The notes under the pieces were generated by a model that did no database searches, was not told where the DNA came from, and saw only the letters and a program-made list of their open reading frames with translations. From positions 62,001 through 126,000 of the forward strand of contig JAEYRH010000008.1 in the NCBI GenBank assembly GCA_023435705.1: 64,000 nucleotides of DNA. Reading direction: 5' to 3'. This stretch comes from Bacillota bacterium (GTDB lineage: Bacteria; Bacillota; Clostridia; Christensenellales; UMGS416). The translations under genes were made by a program, and so were the position numbers. Positions 51,265 to 61,215 of the stretch are shown one piece after another (positions within the stretch are counted from its first letter, which is position 1; each line of letters starts with the position of its first letter).

Positions 51265-53166
51265 TTACCAGCTGCCCCCACCGCCGCCGCCACCGCCGCC
51301 TCCGGAGAACCCTCCGCCGGAGAAGCCGCCACCACCGCCACCACCGGAAGATTGCGGGCGCGAGACCATCGCCGCCTGCATGGAGTTCATCGAGTGGTTC
51401 AGATGGGTCATAAACAGCATCGGGTGGAACATGCCGGCGTGGCCGTAGTACCAATCCGGCGGCTGGATCGCGATGGTCTCAAACTTGCTGCACCATTTGT
51501 CTGACACGTTGAGCACCCAGGCATAGGGCAGGATGTTGTAGAAATACTGAGGGTCCTGCTCCACCAGAGCCACCAGCTTGTCGCGCTCCGCCAGCTCCAG
51601 GAAATCGCGAAAGCCGAGCACTTTACCAAGCCAGGCCACACCCTGGGGTGTGCGTTTGATGATGAACACGGAGACCAGGCCCAGCACCACCGTGGCGGCG
51701 GCTGCCGTCCAGGGCAGCAGCGGCAGCGGCGACTCCGCAGTCACAATCAGGAAGAACACCAATGCCAAAAAACACAGGAAGAGGAAGCTGACCAGCTTGA
51801 CCCACCGGATGGCCGGCCTGTCGCCCCGCCAGGCGCGCAGTGTGCCGATCAGGAAATAGACCGGCAGCAGCACAAGGCCGCCCAGGATCACCGTGGTGAA
51901 TAGCGTTTCCATGAAGTCATAGGTACTGCGATAGAAAACCAGCCCCACCGTAAGCATCACCGGCAGCGCCGTGAGCACACTCATGAGCGCCTTCAGGCCC
52001 ACCGAAGCGGTGGTGAAGATGCGGCGCTTTTTGCCTTCAAAAGAGTCTCTCACCATGGAGCGGGTGCTCTCCATCGTCGTGTAGAACGTGTTTTTGAGAT
52101 CGGAAGAGGTGACTTCGCTGCCGCTCTTGAAGAGCTTGTGGAACATATGGGTCTCAAAACCCTTGGCACCGGGCTCCGGATCCTTCAGCTTGTGCAGCGT
52201 GAACGATGACCCTCCGGTGTCCTCGATGGTCAGATAGCCCTTGTGGGCCCAATAAATGATGAGCGACAGCACATCGCGGTTGTCCACCGACCCATCGATG
52301 ATGTAGCCCACCTCTGAGGGCGTCATGCCCTCCGGCGCGTAGAACTCCACCGTTTTCACTGGCTTTTCGTCGATGCCGAAGACCAGGAACAGGATCACCG
52401 CGCCGGCCACCAGCGCCAGAATGCCGCCAAACAGAATCCAATCGGTCACCCTGAGATCAGGGAACGTGAAATAGCCCTGGGGCAGCTCCAAACGCACCGT
52501 GAAGCCCTGGTATAGGCCCAGCCGCTGGTTGAGAACGCCGGAAATCTTGCGCCCGTCTACCGAGTAGGTGAGCGCATTGGGATCATAGCCCTCACTGCCG
52601 AAGGACCCTGTGGAAAAGCCCAGAAGAGAGGGGTCAAACTCCTTAGGCAGTGTGATGGAAAAGGACACCCGGTCAACTGTGGTCGCCCATTCGGTGCCGA
52701 TCAGGTTGTAGTAAACCTCGTCAAACTCCTGCTGACCGTCATCCGGGAACTGCAGGCGATAGCTTACACGATACACCTGCTCACCCTGCACCATCCTATC
52801 GGCGTCGCCGATCTTGATGCGGGTGTATCCCCCCTCGCGGCTCACATCATAGGGCGCACCCTCCACAGCGATGTCGCTGATGCGGGCGTGATATTTGGTG
52901 CTGCCGCCGTGGGCGCTGTCGCGCACCCACTCGCCGCTCAGCGGGATGTCGCGGTAAATGCCGTGTCGGGGCGCGCTGTAGTTCACAGTGATCGTTTCGT
53001 TCACCGTGTAGGTGTTGTCCTCAGAGATCACAACGTTCACATCGTAGTTGGTGATCGTGTAGGCGCCCAGATCGGGCCGGGCCAGCGCCTGTGCCGGCGG
53101 GGCAACCAGGGCAAACAGAAGGACCGCAACGGCCACAAAACTCAGCAGGCGCTTCATACGCTTCAT
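51265..53166 (-). CDS. DUF2207 domain membrane protein
   Basis: A 633-residue full-length DUF2207 (PF09972) protein: signal peptide, N-terminal beta domain (about 30-220, ITNYDVNVVISEDNTYTV, then PRHGIYRDIPL), membrane helix at about 230-250, cytosolic winged-helix-like part, two more helices, and a Gly-rich tail ending GGGSW. Function unknown; the family commonly sits with LemA. Middle gene of lemA-DUF2207N-DUF2207-DUF2207C. Confidence 0.85.
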   Translation of the reverse strand: MKRMKRLLSFVAVAVLLFALVAPPAQALARPDLGAYTITNYDVNVVISEDNTYTVNETITVNYSAPRHGIYRDIPLSGEWVRDSAHGGSTKYHARISDIAVEGAPYDVSREGGYTRIKIGDADRMVQGEQVYRVSYRLQFPDDGQQEFDEVYYNLIGTEWATTVDRVSFSITLPKEFDPSLLGFSTGSFGSEGYDPNALTYSVDGRKISGVLNQRLGLYQGFTVRLELPQGYFTFPDLRVTDWILFGGILALVAGAVILFLVFGIDEKPVKTVEFYAPEGMTPSEVGYIIDGSVDNRDVLSLIIYWAHKGYLTIEDTGGSSFTLHKLKDPEPGAKGFETHMFHKLFKSGSEVTSSDLKNTFYTTMESTRSMVRDSFEGKKRRIFTTASVGLKALMSVLTALPVMLTVGLVFYRSTYDFMETLFTTVILGGLVLLPVYFLIGTLRAWRGDRPAIRWVKLVSFLFLCFLALVFFLIVTAESPLPLLPWTAAAATVVLGLVSVFIIKRTPQGVAWLGKVLGFRDFLELAERDKLVALVEQDPQYFYNILPYAWVLNVSDKWCSKFETIAIQPPDWYYGHAGMFHPMLFMTHLNHSMNSMQAAMVSRPQSSGGGGGGGFSGGGFSGGGGGGGGGGSW

Positions 53167-53202
53167 GAAATCCCCTCATTCCATCCAATAAAAGATAACC
53201 AG

Positions 53203-54306
53203 TTACCAGGAGCCGCCGCCACCGTTGCTGCCGCTGTCGCCGCCAGAAAAGGAGCTGAAATCGGTGGGCGTGGTGTCCGGCTGGCTCTGGTTCATCTGAT
53301 CCATCTGGTTCATTTGCTGCATGTGGTTGATCTGGTTCATCTGGTTTATGCGCCACAGCTCATCCTGCGCATAATCAGAGCGTGGTCTGGCAAAGCTGTC
53401 GCTAACCCCGCTGAAACGCCGCACAGCCAGCACCACCACGGCGATGACCGCAGAGATGACAAGCACCGCGCCGCCGCCCAGCAGAAACCCGAAGGGCCCC
53501 ACCCTGCCGGCGGTAACCTTTGGTCCATCCTCCGCCCATCGGATAGGTTCCCCTACCTCGTTGGCCGGCTGATCAGGCAGCACAGCCTCCGGTTGGGGGT
53601 CAGCCACAGTGGCAAAGGTGCCCTGCGGCAGCTCAACCCGGAGCGTCAGGCCCTCATTGGCCTCCAGCACCCGCAGTGTTTCACCACGGATGGTGTTGCC
53701 GTCCACAGCAACCTCCAGGTCGGAGGGTGCATAACCGGATTCACCGAAGCGGCCAATAGAGAAGCCCACTGCATTGCGGTCAACGGCGGCGGGCAGCGTG
53801 ACGGAAAAAGTCGCCTTGTTGATTTCCGTATCCCATCCGTTACCGATGACATTCAGGTAAACCTCGTCAAACGCCGCCTCACCGTCGTCAGCAAATTGAA
53901 GACGATAACTCAGGCGGTAGGTTTGCAGCCCCGTCACCGTGCTGCCGGCACTGCCGATGCGAACGGATGCGATACCATTGTCTTCGGTGAGCTCAAAAGG
54001 AACTCCTTCCACAGCCACTTCTGAAATGGCGGCCTTGAAAAAGCCCTCTCCGCCGGAGGCACGGGTCACCGCTCCTGAAAGCGGGATTTCCCGGTAAATG
54101 CCATGGCGCGGCTCGGAGAAATCCACTGAAATCGTTTCGGTGATGGCATAATTGTTGTCCCCGGAGATCACAACACTGACATCATAGTTCGTGATTGTGA
54201 ACCCGCCATCATCAGGCCGGGCCAGTGCAAGCGCCGGTGAGGCTGCCAGCACCAGCAGGAGCACAGTGGCCAATATTGCTGTGACCATGCGGGGAAAACG
54301 GGCCAT
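53203..54306 (-). CDS. DUF2207 N-terminal-domain protein with Met/Asn/Gln repeat
   Basis: A 367-residue protein with signal peptide and the same beta domain as the neighbour (ITNYDVSVVISGDNNYAI; PRHGIYREIPL), one membrane helix at about 258-282, and then a short cytosolic tail with a MNQ/MDQ repeat (NQMNQINHMQQMNQMDQMNQ) and a closing GGGGSW. It lacks the C-terminal half of DUF2207. 15 nt after lemA. Confidence 0.82.
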   Translation of the reverse strand: MARFPRMVTAILATVLLLVLAASPALALARPDDGGFTITNYDVSVVISGDNNYAITETISVDFSEPRHGIYREIPLSGAVTRASGGEGFFKAAISEVAVEGVPFELTEDNGIASVRIGSAGSTVTGLQTYRLSYRLQFADDGEAAFDEVYLNVIGNGWDTEINKATFSVTLPAAVDRNAVGFSIGRFGESGYAPSDLEVAVDGNTIRGETLRVLEANEGLTLRVELPQGTFATVADPQPEAVLPDQPANEVGEPIRWAEDGPKVTAGRVGPFGFLLGGGAVLVISAVIAVVVLAVRRFSGVSDSFARPRSDYAQDELWRINQMNQINHMQQMNQMDQMNQSQPDTTPTDFSSFSGGDSGSNGGGGSW

Positions 54307-54321
54307 GGATTCACCTCAAGT

Positions 54322-54876
54322 CTAGAACTGCACCTTGACGTTCTGGCGCTCAGCGCTGTCGATCTCGAACATCTGCTTCTTTTCCAGATGCATGATGCCG
54401 GCCACAATGGTGCTCGGGAACGCTTCACGGGCGATGTTGAACTCACGGACAATGGCGTTGTACCACTTGCGGGAGTTCACAATGTCATTTTCGATGGCGG
54501 TGAGCTGGTTTTGCAGGTCAATGAAGTTCTGGTTGGCCTTCAACTCCGGATAGCTCTCTGCCAGCGCGAACAGCGACTTCAGCGTGCCGCTGAGCATGTT
54601 TTCGCCTTTTGCCCTCTCCTCCAGAGACTGGGCGCCCATGGCCATGTTGCGGGCCTTCACCACGTTTTCAAAGGTGGAGCTCTCGTGCTTGGCGTAGCCC
54701 TTCACCGTTTCCACCAGGTTCGGCACCAGGTCGTAGCGCTTCTTGAGATACACATCCATTGTGGAGAACGCTTCCTCCACGCGGTTGCGGAGCGAGACAA
54801 AACGGTTGTAGGTGGAAACAAACCACAGCACAACGATGACGATAACGGCAATTCCAATGATCCAACCCCAAGGCAT
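54322..54876 (-). CDS. LemA family protein
   Basis: A 184-residue LemA protein: one N-terminal membrane helix (about 3-22), then coiled-coil helices with the family stretch NRVEEAFSTMDVYLKKRYDLVPNLVETVKGYAKHE and a C-terminal YN..VREFN. Role in bacteria unknown; it is usually linked to TPM/DUF2207 proteins, as here. First gene of the four-gene cluster. ATG 54876 has AGGAG 9 nt upstream. Confidence 0.9.
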   Translation of the reverse strand: MPWGWIIGIAVIVIVVLWFVSTYNRFVSLRNRVEEAFSTMDVYLKKRYDLVPNLVETVKGYAKHESSTFENVVKARNMAMGAQSLEERAKGENMLSGTLKSLFALAESYPELKANQNFIDLQNQLTAIENDIVNSRKWYNAIVREFNIAREAFPSTIVAGIMHLEKKQMFEIDSAERQNVKVQF

Positions 54877-55076
54877 AATCATCAACTCCTGTCAAGAATT
54901 GGCTTTGCAGCCGATGGTATTATTATATCTCTTTTCCGGTGGGGTGTATATCGGAATGCTCCTGAAAACATCACATTGACTGCTGAATCATACGTTTTAG
55001 GGGCTTCGGATAAACACAAAGGCTTTACCGTCTGTCAGGCACTTGATAAAATGGAAAAGCGGGAGATGAGTATACA

Positions 55077-55703
55077 ATGTTGATAAAAAGGGGCAAACAG
55101 TTTCAATTACCATCAGGGATTACAATACAAAAACACAGCCTTAAGGAAGGCTACACCTGTGAACCATATGATGAGGATGCCTGGAAATTCACCGCGCTCA
55201 TATCATCGGAGCGAATAGCGGATTGCCTGGCCCAATTGTTTGACACCCTTGAATACCCTGGCTTCCTGATACTGGAGACTCCCGCAAGCAAACAACAGGA
55301 AGAAAACTTGTCTACTGAGGACACAAAATTCCACAAGAACGTATATTATTGGGAGGGCTTAAGCAAAGAGGCTGCCCAGGCCGTTTATGAAGAGAACCGG
55401 GTACTGCTTATCAACGATGGGCTCAGTAGCTTCGGATTTGGATCTCATTTTGGTAAGGAAGAAGTTTTTGTTGGTAGGTATAAAACAATCTACATCTGGA
55501 CCAAGACACCGGAGAAATTTATGTTCTTGCTGGGGGGTATGGACCTCAGGCAGCGCCCAGTGCTGTTTACATTGGGTGACTATATCCACTCCACGAACCC
55601 CTGTGACCTGTATAGCATTCAGGTGAACGGCATGACGGTTTATGATCTGATTGACACCATGTTGCCCAAGGGCCTCTATTTAGCAAAAACCACTGAGGAA
55701 TAG
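55077..55703 (+). CDS. hypothetical protein
   Basis: A 208-residue soluble protein with mixed alpha/beta look, no signal and no membrane segment. No domain recognised. GGGAG lies about 11 nt before ATG. AT-richer than neighbours, opposite in strand to the flanking clusters, and followed by repeat DNA, so recent acquisition is possible. Confidence 0.6.
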   Translation: MLIKRGKQFQLPSGITIQKHSLKEGYTCEPYDEDAWKFTALISSERIADCLAQLFDTLEYPGFLILETPASKQQEENLSTEDTKFHKNVYYWEGLSKEAAQAVYEENRVLLINDGLSSFGFGSHFGKEEVFVGRYKTIYIWTKTPEKFMFLLGGMDLRQRPVLFTLGDYIHSTNPCDLYSIQVNGMTVYDLIDTMLPKGLYLAKTTEE

Positions 55704-55732
55704 ATATATAGCTAGGGCTTCCTCCCCCAAAA

Positions 55733-55930
55733 CGCCCTCTCCCTACCCTTCATTCATCAAATTGCCCCCCGTAGCGTCACTCGCGAATGATTGGTGCATG
55801 GGGTGAAGTTTTATGGCGGGCCGGGGCGGAGCCCGGCCCCTACTGTGATCTGCGAATAGCAAGCAGTGAAAACAACATGCACTAGCAACAAATTTGCCCC
55901 TCCCTGGAAGGGGGAGGGGCGTTGGCAGAG
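55733..55930. repeat. repeat block with family C hairpin
   Basis: Contains a family C hairpin at 55816-55847 (GGGCCGGGGCGGAGCCCGG then CCCCTACTGTGA), a degenerate family A-like C-run at 55762-55768, and GCCCCTCCC-tggaa-GGGGGAGGGGC at 55898-55920. No gene. Confidence 0.6.
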
Positions 55931-55985
55931 GAGAATGAAAGGAGGTTGGCATAACAAATAAAGTTATGAAATGAACGAGAGAGGG

Positions 55986-58412
55986 TTAGCCCATCAGCAC
56001 CTCAACGGCGTGCTCCCCGTCGGAGAACACCGGCACTGTGCAGCAATCCAACAGCTTGCCATCCACCGTCATCGAAAGCACGCCGCGGCACACATGGCCG
56101 GGGTTTCTCACGGTGATGTGGTAGGTCGCACCGCGATAGCGCCGGGTGACGGTGAAGCCATCCCAGGCGGAGGGGATGCAAGGATCCACGATCAGGCCGT
56201 CGTAGCCGGCGCGGACACCCAGAATGTAGTTGGCGGCAGCCACATAGTTCCACGCGGCTGCGCCGGTGAGCCAGGAGTTCTTGGCCTCGCCGTGGCGCCT
56301 GGCATCTTTGCCGGCCACCATCTGCGCATACACATAGGGCTCAGTGCGCCGCAGCGCCTGGTCTTCGCAATAGGCCGGAGCTGTCTTGGCGTAGTATTCA
56401 AAGGCCCGGTCGCCACGCCCAAGGGTGGTCTCAGCGATCACAACCCACGGGTTGTTGTGGCAGAAGATGCCGGCGTTTTCCTTGTAACCCGGAGGATAGG
56501 AGGAGATCTCACCCAGCTCCGGGCGGTACCAGGTATAGGCCGGGTTCAACAGCACAAGGCCATGGGGGGTGTCCAGATGTTCCCTCACGGATTCCAGCGC
56601 CATCAGGGCCGTTTCCTTTGGGCCGATACCGGCCATCACGCAGAAGCCCTGAGGCTCGATGAAGATCCTGCCCTCGTCACACTCGCGGCTGCCCACCTTG
56701 CGCCCTGCGTCGTCGTAGGCGCGGAGGAACCATGCGCCATCCCAGCCATGGGCCATCGCAGTGGCCTCCATGGCCTTCACCTGTTGCTCGACGGTCTCCG
56801 CTTCCTCCATCAAACCTTTGCTGCGGCAAAGCGTGGCATACTCCCGGCCATAATAGACGAACAGCCCGGCGAGGAATACCGACTCGGCCACGCGGCCATC
56901 CTTGGTGCCGGTGGTCTGGAAGCTTTCCCCGGGCGTGATGGAGTGGCAGTTGAGGTTCAGGCAGTCATTCCAGTCTGCCCGGCCAATGAGCGGCAGGCCA
57001 TGGGGGCCCAGGTTTTCCATTGTGTGAAGGACACTGCGCCGCAGGTGCTCCATCACGGGCGCGGCCAGGTCCGGGTTGTTGTCAAAGTCTGCCACGTCAT
57101 CGAGGATGGACCAGTCTCCTGTCTCCCGGATGTAGGCACCCACCGACCCAATCAGCCACAGCGGGTCGTCATTAAAGCCGCTGCCCACCTCGTTGTTGCC
57201 CTTTTTGGTGAGCGGCTGGAACTGGTGGTAGGCGCTGCCGTCGGGCAGCTGGGTGGCGGCCAGATCGAGAATGCGTTCGCGGGCCCTCTCCGGCGCCTGG
57301 TGCACAAAGCCCAGGATGTCCTGAGCGCTGTCGCGGAAGCCGATGCCACGGCCAATGCCCGACTCAAAGAACGACGCTGACCGGGACATGATGAATGTGG
57401 TCATGCACTGGTAAGGGTTCCACACATTGACCATGCGGTTGAAGCGCTCGTCGGGAGTGGCGGCGTTGCAGATGCCCAACAGACCATCCCAGAACTCCTT
57501 CAGGTCAGCCATGGCCCCGTCCACATCGGCAGAGGTCTGATAGCGGGCAAGCAGGGCATGGGCCTTGGTTTTGTTGATCACGCCGGGGGCCTGCCACTTG
57601 TCTTCACGGGCGTTTTCGGCATAGCCCAGCACAAACACAAAGTCCTTGGACTCACCGGGATCCAGCGCCACCTCCAGGCAGTGGCTGGCAATCGGCGACC
57701 AACCGTCGGCCACCGAGTTGCCGGGCTTGCCCTCGGCCACAGCCCGCGGTGTGTCAAAGCCATTGAACTGGCCCAGGAAGCTTTCCCGGTCCGAATCAAA
57801 ACCGGTGACAGGGGCGTTCACAGAATAGAAAGCATAATGATTGCGGCGCTCGCGGTATTCTGTCTTGTGATAAATCGTGGAGCCTTCGATCTCCACCTCG
57901 CCGGTGTTGAAATTGCGCTGGAAGTTGGTCATGTCATCCAACGCGTTCCACAGGCAAAACTCAATGTAGGAGAAGAGCTTAAGCTTCTTTGGGGCTGTGC
58001 CTGTGTTGGTCAGGCGGACCCGCTGCACCTCTGCGGCCTGGCCGGGGGGCACCAGAAACAGGGTCTCGGCGGTCACACCGCCGCGGGAACCTGTGATGCG
58101 GGTGTAGCCCATGCCGTGGCGGCACTCATAGCCGGTGAGCTCGCGCCGCACCGGCATCCAGCCCGGCGTCCAGTAATCCGAGCCGTCCAGTATATAGAAA
58201 TAACGCCCGCCAAAATCAGACGGCACGTTGTTCATGCGATATCGGGTGATGCGGCAGAGCCGGGCATCCTTATAAAAGCTATAGCCGCCGGCTGTGTTGG
58301 AAATGAGGCTATGAAACTCCTCCGCGCCCAAAAAGTTCATCCACGGCAGCGGTGTTTTGGGCGTGGTAATCACATACTCGCGGTTGACGTCGTCAAAGAA
58401 ACCGTACTTCAT
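55986..58412 (-). CDS. cellobiose phosphorylase (GH94)
   Basis: An 808-residue cytoplasmic enzyme that splits cellobiose with phosphate into glucose 1-phosphate and glucose. It matches the clostridial enzyme over its whole length as I recall it: MKYGFFDDVNREYVITTP, LISNTAGGYSFYKDARL, YRERRNHYAFYSVNAP, SGIGRGIGFRDSAQD, GRADWNDCLNLN (catalytic Asp region), and KNSWLTGAAAWNYV near the end. Usual length about 810. No signal peptide, so cellobiose must be imported, consistent with the ABC genes upstream. 27 nt after the LacI gene. Confidence 0.95.
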   Translation of the reverse strand: MKYGFFDDVNREYVITTPKTPLPWMNFLGAEEFHSLISNTAGGYSFYKDARLCRITRYRMNNVPSDFGGRYFYILDGSDYWTPGWMPVRRELTGYECRHGMGYTRITGSRGGVTAETLFLVPPGQAAEVQRVRLTNTGTAPKKLKLFSYIEFCLWNALDDMTNFQRNFNTGEVEIEGSTIYHKTEYRERRNHYAFYSVNAPVTGFDSDRESFLGQFNGFDTPRAVAEGKPGNSVADGWSPIASHCLEVALDPGESKDFVFVLGYAENAREDKWQAPGVINKTKAHALLARYQTSADVDGAMADLKEFWDGLLGICNAATPDERFNRMVNVWNPYQCMTTFIMSRSASFFESGIGRGIGFRDSAQDILGFVHQAPERARERILDLAATQLPDGSAYHQFQPLTKKGNNEVGSGFNDDPLWLIGSVGAYIRETGDWSILDDVADFDNNPDLAAPVMEHLRRSVLHTMENLGPHGLPLIGRADWNDCLNLNCHSITPGESFQTTGTKDGRVAESVFLAGLFVYYGREYATLCRSKGLMEEAETVEQQVKAMEATAMAHGWDGAWFLRAYDDAGRKVGSRECDEGRIFIEPQGFCVMAGIGPKETALMALESVREHLDTPHGLVLLNPAYTWYRPELGEISSYPPGYKENAGIFCHNNPWVVIAETTLGRGDRAFEYYAKTAPAYCEDQALRRTEPYVYAQMVAGKDARRHGEAKNSWLTGAAAWNYVAAANYILGVRAGYDGLIVDPCIPSAWDGFTVTRRYRGATYHITVRNPGHVCRGVLSMTVDGKLLDCCTVPVFSDGEHAVEVLMG

Positions 58413-58439
58413 GGTTGCAACCCCTTGCGAAAAATAGAA

Positions 58440-59516
58440 TCAAGCCAATTCCAGGCGCTTGACCGACCCGGCAGCCTGCCTGCAGGAATCGCGGACAATC
58501 AGCTTCACCGGCAGGCTGACCATGCTTTGGGACTTGTCTTCCGTGCCAATGGCATGGATGACAGAATCCACCGCCTTGCGCGCCATGTCATAGATCGGCA
58601 CCTTCACCGTGGTGAGCGCAGGGCTCACATGGGCTGAAATGGCGATATCGTCGAATCCGATGATTGAAATGTCCTGCGGCACCCGGATCCCTTTGCTTTT
58701 GAAAATGTCGATGGCTGCCAGCGCCATATCATCGTTGCAGGAGAAGAGCGCGGTGGGCATTTCGCCGCGGCCAATGAGCCGCGTGACTTCCTGCTCCGTA
58801 TTGCTCTTGAGGAACTCGCCATAGAGAATGAACTCATCGCGGACAGGCAGGCCGTTGTTGCCCATGCAGTCAACAAAGGCCTTATACCGTTCGCGGCCCG
58901 AATAGGTGCTCATGCGCCCGGCCAGCAGGCCGATCTCGCGATGGCCCAGACCCAGCAGATATTCCACAGCCATGTAGGCCCCTTCATAGTCCATGGAGTT
59001 GATCAATGTGAGATTGGCCTGACCGCCGCGGAATTTCCTGGCCTCGTCCGGATCCAGGTCGATGATGGCCAGCGGGCAGCCGCGCTTCAGAATGTCGCCG
59101 TATACGTCAGACGCCATTTCTGTGCCGATGATGATGCCGCTGTCAATCCTCTTTTGCATAAAGGCTTGCTTGATGCGGTCATAATCATCCTTGGAGTAAA
59201 TCACATTGACCAGCGCGTAGTAGCCCCTGGAGTTCAGCGCGTCCACTATGATCTCCAGAAACGGTGCGAAGTAGTTGTTCTGATAAATGCGGTGGTTTTC
59301 GTCCTTTTCCGAGATGCTGATGATGAAAAGCCCAATGGTGTTGTGGGGTTTTCCGGCCAGTGCCCGGGCGGAGGTATTGGGCGCGTAGTCATAGCGGTCA
59401 ATAATCTCCATCACCCTGCGGCGTGTTTCATCCGGCACGTTGGAGTAGTTGTTTACCACCCTGGAAACCGTGCTGCGGGATACACCGGCCAACTTTGCGA
59501 TTTCGTCACTTTTCAT
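58440..59516 (-). CDS. LacI family transcriptional regulator
   Basis: A 358-residue repressor: HTH (IAKLAGVSRSTVSRVVNNYSNVP) and hinge helix (ALAGKP) at about 1-60, then a periplasmic-binding-like sensor domain. Located between the binding-protein gene and cellobiose phosphorylase, it very likely controls this operon in response to cellobiose or a related sugar. Two 18-bp TGTGAA..-type palindromes upstream of the first permease gene are candidate operators. Confidence 0.92.
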   Translation of the reverse strand: MKSDEIAKLAGVSRSTVSRVVNNYSNVPDETRRRVMEIIDRYDYAPNTSARALAGKPHNTIGLFIISISEKDENHRIYQNNYFAPFLEIIVDALNSRGYYALVNVIYSKDDYDRIKQAFMQKRIDSGIIIGTEMASDVYGDILKRGCPLAIIDLDPDEARKFRGGQANLTLINSMDYEGAYMAVEYLLGLGHREIGLLAGRMSTYSGRERYKAFVDCMGNNGLPVRDEFILYGEFLKSNTEQEVTRLIGRGEMPTALFSCNDDMALAAIDIFKSKGIRVPQDISIIGFDDIAISAHVSPALTTVKVPIYDMARKAVDSVIHAIGTEDKSQSMVSLPVKLIVRDSCRQAAGSVKRLELA

Positions 59517-59536
59517 CGGGCAACCACCTTTTTAGC

Positions 59537-59567
59537 GGGACGGAGCAGGCCCTGCCCGCTCCGTCCC
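59537..59567. other. hairpin between binding-protein and LacI genes
   Basis: GGGACGGAGC-aggccctgccc-GCTCCGTCCC, a perfect 10-bp stem without T-run; may stabilise the upstream mRNA part or be a family C relative. Confidence 0.5.
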
Positions 59568-59596
59568 CATTGGTTCATTGTACAGGTTACGGTTGA

Positions 59597-61168
59597 TTAC
59601 TTCTTGGCAGCCAGGAAGGCATCATACTGCTTCTGCATGTCGGCCAGGAGCACGTCCACACCGGCATCCTTCAGCTCTTTGGCAAACTTGGCGACCGTGT
59701 CGTCAACAGACTCGGTGCCGGCGCCGTTGAACAGGTTCACATAATACTTGGCGACCACGTTCTTGCAGGCGGAGGCTTCAGTCTGCACATTGGCGCCGTC
59801 CCAGATGAAGCCAAGGCTCCTCAGCGGGATCGCGCTGTCGTTGAAGCTCTTGTAAAGATCCCACATGTTGGTCGGATCCTTCTCGGAGAGGAACTCCAGA
59901 TACTGGTTGCCGAACTTCCAGGTGTGGCCGGGGTTGTAGCCGGCAGGAGTGGTGGCATTCTTCGGGCCGGCCTTGATCTGGGTGTCGCTCACCTTCACAT
60001 AGTGCTCGCCCTCAATGCCGAAGTTCAGCGTGTTGATCACGAACGCATCGGTATAGAGCAGGTTCACAAACATCATGGTGCGCTCGGGGTTGGGGCAGGC
60101 AGCGGGCAGGGCCAGCATGGAGCCGGTGGTCTCACCGTTGCTCATCACGGAGGGGGAGAACTGAGCCTGCACATACTCCACACCCAGTTCGTTGGACATT
60201 TCAATATACTTGTTGGGCTTCAGGGACTGATCCACGCAGAAATACTTGCCGCTCTTGAGCTCGGCCTTGAAGTCGGTCTGTGTGGGGGATTCGGGGTTGA
60301 TGTAGCCCTTGGTGAAGTAATCACGCATGAGCTTGTAGTGCTCCACAGACTCGGGGGCGGTGAACTGATCAATGACCTTCACATTGGACTCGTCGTTGTT
60401 GGAATAGAGCGCGCCGGGGATGTTCTTGTCACCAATATAATCCCAATCCAGCGTGGCGAAGGGGGCTTCGCCCTGCACTACCAGCAGCGGCCACACGTCT
60501 TTTTCATTGTCCTTGATGATCTTGAGCACCGGCTCGAAGTCTTTCCAGCTCTTGATTGCGGACATATCGATCTTATACTTGTCCACAAGGTCTTTGCGCA
60601 TCAGCGGGCCCCAGGCATGGGCCTTTTCCTTGTTGCAGGGCATCGTGTACTGCTTGCCGCCCACGGAGGAGGCATAGAGGAAGTCAGGACCGAGCACCTT
60701 CTCCACATCGGGGGCATACTGCTTGAGAAGATCAGTGATCTCCAGCAGGAAGCCGGAGGAGGCGTTCAGGCGGTAGTTGCCGGCCCAGCTGCAGGAGAAC
60801 AGCAGGTCGAACTTCTCGCCGGCGGCCAGCATGGGGTTCACCTTGTTGTCATAGTCGCCCCAGCCGATCACGCGCAGATCCACGGTGGCGTTGATCTTGG
60901 GCTTGAGATACTCGTTGACCTTGGCCAGCACAGCGGCCTGGTCCGGCTCGTCGCCGTTGCCCACCAGGTACCACACCAGGTTGACGGGCGGGAGCTCCAC
61001 AGCCGGCTCCGTGGGTTCCACGGTCGGCTCCTGGGTTTTGGGCGCGTCGGTCGCGGGCGCCTGTGTGGCAGGAGCCGCGGTGGGGGCGGTGGTTGCGCAG
61101 CCGGCGACCATCACCATGGCCGTGAACAGCGCCAACGCCGCGAAGAGATTTCGCCAGTGTCTTTTCAT
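59597..61168 (-). CDS. carbohydrate ABC transporter substrate-binding lipoprotein
   Basis: A 523-residue extracellular sugar-binding protein of the LipO/DUF3502-type. Signal with lipobox MVAGC (Cys about 23), a Pro/Thr/Ala linker, then the binding domain (NLVWYLVGNGDEPDQ, KINATVDLRVIGWGDYDNK) and a C-terminal DUF3502-like part. Works with the two permeases upstream; an ATPase is not encoded here and is presumably shared (MsmX-like). Confidence 0.92.
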   Translation of the reverse strand: MKRHWRNLFAALALFTAMVMVAGCATTAPTAAPATQAPATDAPKTQEPTVEPTEPAVELPPVNLVWYLVGNGDEPDQAAVLAKVNEYLKPKINATVDLRVIGWGDYDNKVNPMLAAGEKFDLLFSCSWAGNYRLNASSGFLLEITDLLKQYAPDVEKVLGPDFLYASSVGGKQYTMPCNKEKAHAWGPLMRKDLVDKYKIDMSAIKSWKDFEPVLKIIKDNEKDVWPLLVVQGEAPFATLDWDYIGDKNIPGALYSNNDESNVKVIDQFTAPESVEHYKLMRDYFTKGYINPESPTQTDFKAELKSGKYFCVDQSLKPNKYIEMSNELGVEYVQAQFSPSVMSNGETTGSMLALPAACPNPERTMMFVNLLYTDAFVINTLNFGIEGEHYVKVSDTQIKAGPKNATTPAGYNPGHTWKFGNQYLEFLSEKDPTNMWDLYKSFNDSAIPLRSLGFIWDGANVQTEASACKNVVAKYYVNLFNGAGTESVDDTVAKFAKELKDAGVDVLLADMQKQYDAFLAAKK

Positions 61169-61215
61169 CTTGAGCCCTCCTTGATTGATTCTTATACCGT
61201 CCGGCTATGCCGGCA

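Noticed and set aside
51263..51454. 64-residue N-terminal extension of the gene ending at 50036
   Set aside because: It is a frame-shifted reading of the Gly-rich tail of the upstream DUF2207 gene (Arg/Trp-rich); ATG at 51262 is the sensible start.
55971..57380. 469-codon plus-strand frame opposite cellobiose phosphorylase
   Set aside because: Antisense shadow; low-complexity translation.
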